Source of the DNA: Clostridiales bacterium
GTDB taxonomy: Bacteria; Bacillota; Clostridia; Christensenellales; UBA1242
Reading direction: 5' to 3'
Length of the DNA stretch: 64,000 nt
Assembly (NCBI GenBank): GCA_015055745.1
Contig: SVHS01000002.1
Location: forward strand, 124,001-188,000
A model generated the notes under the pieces. That model did no database searches. It had not been told where the DNA came from and saw only the letters and a list, made by a program, of their open reading frames with translations. The position numbers and the translations under genes were made by a program. Within the stretch, counting starts at the first letter, position 1. Every line of letters begins with the position of its first letter. Below, one piece after another: positions 59,691 through 64,000 of this stretch.

Positions 59691-60911
59691 TTGAAAAAGC
59701 TATTATTCGTATCGCTAAGCATAGTATTTGTGATGATAGGCACTGCTTTTTTGCTACCGTATATCAAGAGAGTAAATTCTTTACCAGATGAGATGGTGGT
59801 GACCTACAGTGATATACAGCATGTAAACGATACTGATGAATATTCATCGCTTATAAATTTTGAATTACCTAAAAATATCAAAGTGGCGACAAACGGTGAG
59901 CTCACTGATACTGTGATGAGTATCAAACTTTTTGACTTCTTTACTATCAAAAAAGTCAATGTCAGATTACTCACTGACACAGATGTATATGTAGGAGGAG
60001 AGACAGTGGGGTTCAACCTATTTAGTGAAGGAGTGATATGTGTGGGGAGCAATGCTGTAGCCACTGCCGATGGTACTAAAGAGCCTCTAAAAGATAGCGG
60101 TCTGCTAGACGGAGACGCTATCATCAAGATAGAAGATATAGAGATAGAGTCTATAGAAGACATAGATAGGATTATCAATCTACCTACTTTTGCAGGTAAA
60201 GAAATCTCTTTGACTGTGAAGCGCGGTGAGCAAGAGATAGAGCTAAAAGCTACTCCTGTCTTTGATGTACTGAGTCAGAAATACAAACTAGGTCTTTGGG
60301 TGAGAAACAATGCGAGCGGTGTGGGCACGCTCACATATGTAAAACAGTCGGATTTTCGTTTTGGAGCAGTCGGTCATCCTATAGTGGACAGCTCTCTAGG
60401 TGAAAATTTTGAAGTCGAGAGTGGTAATATCTACAAATGTAGATTGTTGGGTATAAAAAAGGGTGAAAAAAATAATCCGGGAGAGATAAGGTCGTCTATC
60501 AATCTTAGCGATGATGCTATAGGACTAGCGGATACAAATTGCAAGTATGGAGTATATGGCAATATATTAAATAAAAATATCATAGACGCTGATAGGACAG
60601 CTACTTTAGGTGGTAGATTAGGAGTAAAGCTAGGAGATGCTAAGATTTATTGTGCATTGGATAATGAGGGTGTAAAAGCTTATGATGTGAAGATCATCAA
60701 AGCAAACAAACAAAACTCAGCTGATGACAAAAGTATGACTATCAAAGTGACAGACAAGGAGTTATTACAAAAGACTGGCGGTATCATACAAGGCATGAGT
60801 GGTAGTCCGATAGTGCAAAATGGGAAAATCGTAGGTGCGGTCACACATGTATTTGTCAACGACCCTACTCGTGGATATGGAGTGTATGTAGATTGGATGA
60901 TAAATAACTAG
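59691..60911 (+). CDS. spoIVB: SpoIVB serine peptidase
   Basis: SpoIVB is the forespore protease that triggers sigma-K activation. The 406-residue protein has an N-terminal membrane/signal segment (about 4-24), a PDZ domain (about 105-185, with SGLLDGDAIIKIEDIEI) and the S55 peptidase domain with FGAVGHPIVD and the catalytic GMSGSPIVQNGKIVGAVTHV. The start codon is TTG, preceded by AAAGGAG. It is direct evidence that the lineage sporulates or recently did. Confidence 0.93.
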   Translation: MKKLLFVSLSIVFVMIGTAFLLPYIKRVNSLPDEMVVTYSDIQHVNDTDEYSSLINFELPKNIKVATNGELTDTVMSIKLFDFFTIKKVNVRLLTDTDVYVGGETVGFNLFSEGVICVGSNAVATADGTKEPLKDSGLLDGDAIIKIEDIEIESIEDIDRIINLPTFAGKEISLTVKRGEQEIELKATPVFDVLSQKYKLGLWVRNNASGVGTLTYVKQSDFRFGAVGHPIVDSSLGENFEVESGNIYKCRLLGIKKGEKNNPGEIRSSINLSDDAIGLADTNCKYGVYGNILNKNIIDADRTATLGGRLGVKLGDAKIYCALDNEGVKAYDVKIIKANKQNSADDKSMTIKVTDKELLQKTGGIIQGMSGSPIVQNGKIVGAVTHVFVNDPTRGYGVYVDWMINN

Positions 60912-60930
60912 GCAAAATTTTGCCTAGTTA
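60907..60930. terminator. Bidirectional terminator between spoIVB and pflA
   Basis: AACTAGGCAAAA and TTTTGCCTAGTT form a perfect palindromic hairpin between converging genes. Confidence 0.8.
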
Positions 60931-61631
60931 TTTAAATATCTATTCAATTCATCTAGTTTTTCTTGACTAAGCTCAGGTATTCCTTCTAGTCTGTATGGAA
61001 GATTCAATGTTCTATATTTGTGCACTCCAATAGTCTTGTATGGTAATAATTCTATTTTTTCTACATTTGGGATATTAGAGGCAAAACTTTTGAGCAAATC
61101 AATATGTTTTTTATCATCATTGATAGTAGGTACTATCACTTGACGAAGCCAAAACTTTTTATTTGCTTTTATCGCTTGAGATAAAAATTCTCTAAAGAAA
61201 GTCATCGGTTGACCAGTAAGCTCGGTGTATTCATCTTCATTTACAGCTTTGATATCTAATATTACGAGATCGGTATATTTCAATATCTCATCGTAATCAC
61301 CAAATCCTACACCTGCGGTATCTATACAAGTGTGGATATTTTTTTCTTTACATAGCTTTAGACATGAGAGTAAAAACTCTGGTTGGAGCAGAGGTTCACC
61401 TCCTGAAAAAGTGACACCACCTTTATCTCCAAAATAATTTTTATATTTTTCGATTTTATTTACTAACTCGCTGGAGGTGATTATCTTAGACTCGCCCTTG
61501 ATATTCCATGTCTCAGGATTGTGGCAGTATTTACACCTTAGTTTACAGCCTTGCAAAAAGGCGACGAACCTCACTCCAGGTCCGTCCAATGTGCCTAATG
61601 TCTCTATACTATTGATTCTTCCTTGTATCAT
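60924..61631 (-). CDS. pflA: Pyruvate formate-lyase-activating enzyme
   Basis: PflA is a radical-SAM enzyme that puts the glycyl radical on PflB. The 235 residues have the iron-sulfur motif CKLRCKYC in FLQGCKLRCKYCHNPETW, the GGVTFSGGEPLLQ motif and a conserved DLVILDIKA. It lies 5 bp downstream of pflB and is surely co-transcribed. Confidence 0.96.
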   Translation of the reverse strand: MIQGRINSIETLGTLDGPGVRFVAFLQGCKLRCKYCHNPETWNIKGESKIITSSELVNKIEKYKNYFGDKGGVTFSGGEPLLQPEFLLSCLKLCKEKNIHTCIDTAGVGFGDYDEILKYTDLVILDIKAVNEDEYTELTGQPMTFFREFLSQAIKANKKFWLRQVIVPTINDDKKHIDLLKSFASNIPNVEKIELLPYKTIGVHKYRTLNLPYRLEGIPELSQEKLDELNRYLNN

Positions 61632-61636
61632 AATCT

Positions 61637-63877
61637 TTAAATTTTTTCGTGGAAAGTACGAGCGATTACTTCCTCTTGATGTGCACGAGAAAGTTTGTTG
61701 AAATTTACTGCATATCCAGACACTCGGATAGTGAGAGTCGGATACTTGCCAGGATTATTCATCGCGTCGATTAGCTTTTCTCTATTCAACACATTTACAT
61801 TGATATGCTGAGCTCCTTGCTTGAAATATCCGTTCAATATACTTACTAGATTGTCGATCTGTTCGTTTTCAGTTTTGCCTAATGCGTTGGGTACGATAGA
61901 GAATGTATTTGATACACCGTCTTGACATACATTGCAGTAAGGGATTTTTGCTACGCTATTTAGACTAGCGAGAGCACCTGAGCAGTCTCTACCATGCATA
62001 GGGTTGGCACCTGGAGCAAAAGGTTCTCCAGCTTTTCTACCGTCTGGAGTAGAGCCAGTCTTTTTGCCGTACATTACATTTGAAGTGATAGTAAGTGCGG
62101 ATAATGTGTGTATCGCGTTTCTATATAGGTTGTTCTTTTTCAAGCATTTTATAAAATGTTTTACTATCTCCACTGCGATTTTATCTACATCATCATTGTC
62201 ATTTCCATATTTTGGATAATCTCCTTTGATATTGAAATCCACAGCTACACCTTGCTCGTTTCTCACAGGAGTCACTTTTGCGTATTTGATAGCAGATAGT
62301 GAGTCTGTAGCAACAGACAATCCAGCTATACCAAATGCCATTAGTCTCTCTACGAAGCTATCATGTAAAGCCATTTGTCCAGCCTCGTATGCGTATTTGT
62401 CGTGCATATAGTGGATAATATTCATAGCATCTACATAGATTTTGGCTATTTTCTCTAGAGTAGAGAAGTATGCTTTCTTGACTTTTTCGTAGTCCAAGAC
62501 TTTGTCAGTCATTTTTTCTATACCTTCCACTACTAGCTTTCCAGATTTTTCATCTACACCGCCATTGATAGAGTAGAGTAGAGATTTTACTAGATTGCAC
62601 CTAGCTCCGAAAAACTGCATCTGTTTACCAATCTTCATGGCAGACACACAGCAAGCGATAGCATAATCATTGCCATATATAGGGCGCATTTCATCGTCAT
62701 TTTCGTATTGGATACTATCAGTAAGTATAGATATTTTGGCACAATATTTTTTAAAATTTTCTGGAAGATTGTTTGACCATAATACCGTCAAGTTTGGCTC
62801 TGGACTAGGGTCTAGATTGATAAGACAGTGTAAAAACCTAAATGAATTTTTAGTCACAAGGCTATGTTTTTGATCTAACATACCGCCGATAGATTCTGTC
62901 ACCCATGTAGGGTCACCAGCAAATACTTCATCATACTCCGGAGTACGAAGGTGTCGGACAAGACGAAGCTTGATAGTAAACTGGTCTACTAGCTCTTGTG
63001 CTGTATCTTCTGTGAGTATTCCTGTTTTCAAATCACGCTCTACATATATGTCTAAGAAAGTAGACACGCGACCAAGACTCATAGCAGCACCATTGTTTTC
63101 TTTTACGCTAGCTAGATAGCCAAAGTATGTCCATTGGAAGGCTTCTCTTGCATCTTTTGCTGGGCGAGAGATGTCAAAGCCATAACCCTGAGCCATCTTT
63201 TTCATACTATCCAATGCACGGATTTGCTCACTCACTTCTTCTCTGAGTCTGATGAGCTCTTCACTGCCTACAGATATTAGCTCTGGCTTCAATAGATCTA
63301 ATTTTTTCTCTTCTATCAGTCTATCTATACCGTACAATGCTACTCTACGATAATCACCGATAATCCTACCTCTACCATAAGCGTCAGGTAGACCGGTGAG
63401 TAGACCGGCACTTCTAGCTCGTCTGATATCTGGAGTATATACGTCAAATACTCCGTCATTGTGAGTTTTCCTGATGCCTTCATTAAAGATTTTTTCTACA
63501 CGCTTATCCATTTTCTTGCCATAAGCATTTAGCGCATTTTTAGCCATACGAAGTCCGCCATAGACATTGACGATTCTCTTTAGAGGCTTGTCTGTCTGTA
63601 GCCCAAAGACTACTTCATTTTTCTTGTCTATATATCCAGGCTTAAATGAATTTATACCAGATATTTTCTTCAATTCTACATCTAGTAAACCTACTTCCAT
63701 TTCTTTTTTGAGTAGCTTTTCACATTTTGTCCACACCTTAGCGGTCTTTTCAGATTTCTCTACTAGGAAACTATCGTCACCAAGATATTCAGTATAATTT
63801 TCTTTTATAAAATCAGAAACATTGATTTCATTTTTCCATGTTTCACCTTTAAAACCATTCCATTCTATATTTTCCAT
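61637..63877 (-). CDS. pflB: Pyruvate formate-lyase
   Basis: PFL cleaves pyruvate with CoA into acetyl-CoA and formate in anaerobic metabolism. The 746-residue protein has the paired active-site cysteines in [11 protein letters not shown] and the C-terminal glycyl-radical motif [10 protein letters not shown] chose the ATG at 63877, preceded by GGGGGT; an ATG at 63913 would add 12 residues and overlaps the promoter. Confidence 0.97.
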   Translation of the reverse strand: MENIEWNGFKGETWKNEINVSDFIKENYTEYLGDDSFLVEKSEKTAKVWTKCEKLLKKEMEVGLLDVELKKISGINSFKPGYIDKKNEVVFGLQTDKPLKRIVNVYGGLRMAKNALNAYGKKMDKRVEKIFNEGIRKTHNDGVFDVYTPDIRRARSAGLLTGLPDAYGRGRIIGDYRRVALYGIDRLIEEKKLDLLKPELISVGSEELIRLREEVSEQIRALDSMKKMAQGYGFDISRPAKDAREAFQWTYFGYLASVKENNGAAMSLGRVSTFLDIYVERDLKTGILTEDTAQELVDQFTIKLRLVRHLRTPEYDEVFAGDPTWVTESIGGMLDQKHSLVTKNSFRFLHCLINLDPSPEPNLTVLWSNNLPENFKKYCAKISILTDSIQYENDDEMRPIYGNDYAIACCVSAMKIGKQMQFFGARCNLVKSLLYSINGGVDEKSGKLVVEGIEKMTDKVLDYEKVKKAYFSTLEKIAKIYVDAMNIIHYMHDKYAYEAGQMALHDSFVERLMAFGIAGLSVATDSLSAIKYAKVTPVRNEQGVAVDFNIKGDYPKYGNDNDDVDKIAVEIVKHFIKCLKKNNLYRNAIHTLSALTITSNVMYGKKTGSTPDGRKAGEPFAPGANPMHGRDCSGALASLNSVAKIPYCNVCQDGVSNTFSIVPNALGKTENEQIDNLVSILNGYFKQGAQHINVNVLNREKLIDAMNNPGKYPTLTIRVSGYAVNFNKLSRAHQEEVIARTFHEKI

Positions 63878-63898
63878 ATTACCCCCATATGTGAGTTT

Positions 63899-63941
63899 AG
63901 TATAACATATCAAATCATTAAAAAGTGTTGTTTTTACAACA
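63899..63941 (-). promoter_or_regulatory. pflB promoter with palindrome
   Basis: On the minus strand the -10 TATACT (63899-63904) has only a poor -35 (CACTTT) 17 bp upstream, which is overlapped by a perfect TGTTGT-TTTT-ACAACA palindrome (63926-63941). A weak -35 with an adjacent palindrome suggests activator or redox control; the regulator is unknown. Confidence 0.5.
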
Positions 63942-64000
63942 AAATATTTATTTCAGCATATATTTAGCTTGTGCAAGAAATGAAAATCAATTACGTATTA

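Noticed and set aside
1..64000. CRISPR array or cas genes
   Set aside because: No regularly spaced repeats or Cas-like proteins were seen on either strand.

Overview
The window is AT-rich chromosomal DNA from a Gram-positive, low-GC, anaerobic bacterium, most likely an uncultured member of the Clostridia (Bacillota). The evidence is the MnmE/MnmG/RsmG and Soj/Spo0J neighbourhood typical of Firmicutes origins, DnaD and DnaI helicase-loading proteins, sporulation-lineage proteins (SpoIVB, CwlD, a DacF-type carboxypeptidase), lipoprotein and sortless membrane proteins, and pyruvate formate-lyase. Species or family cannot be named from the sequence alone.

Region 1 (1-10.2 kb) looks origin-proximal. 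rsmG, mnmG and mnmE run leftwards, parA/parB run rightwards with two parS-like sites between them, and a phased cluster of five DnaA boxes lies at 10.09-10.14 kb (candidate oriC). A possible dual-HEPN-motif protein sits between mnmG and mnmE. Region 2 (10.2-37 kb) is housekeeping: cwlD, tmk, a C-terminally short alaS, dacF, lepB, rpsF-ssb-rpsR, prfB, tsaD, rpmG-secE-nusG-rplK-rplA, tspO, dut, an M1 peptidase, dnaD-dnaI (with DnaA boxes in the promoter region), a GT2 glycosyltransferase, tyrS, radC, a PlsC-type acyltransferase and asnA. Two regulatory themes stand out. First, tyrS and asnA are preceded by short leader peptides rich in the cognate amino-acid codons (five Tyr in a row; seven Asn), followed by terminator and antiterminator pairings, i.e. 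ribosome-mediated attenuation. Second, many genes have a consensus promoter whose -10 box ends 6-8 nt before the start codon, implying leaderless mRNAs.

Region 3 (38,228-58,968) is an integrated element of about 20.7 kb inserted at the 3' end of a tRNA-Glu gene. It is bounded by a 14-bp direct repeat, and what appears to be the original tRNA-Glu terminator is stranded at the far end. It carries a large serine recombinase, a LexA/CI-type repressor with three 18-bp operators, a string of small unknown genes, a 54-residue membrane protein, two N-anchored proteins, a 1025-residue coiled-coil/BspA-repeat protein, a tRNA-like structure, a Zot-like ATPase, and a CRESS-type (HUH + SF3 helicase) Rep. 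Immediately before rep is a 14-bp stem-loop with the nonanucleotide TAGTATTAC in its loop and five GACGCAC iterons, as in circovirus origins. The right part carries a type III restriction-modification system, an XRE regulator with its palindromic operator, and two unknown cargo genes. The simplest reading is an integrated single-stranded-DNA virus or plasmid combining a CRESS replication module with a filamentous-phage-like ATPase and membrane proteins.

Region 4 (59-64 kb) returns to host genes: tRNA-Glu and tRNA-Met, rpsO, spoIVB, pflA and pflB.
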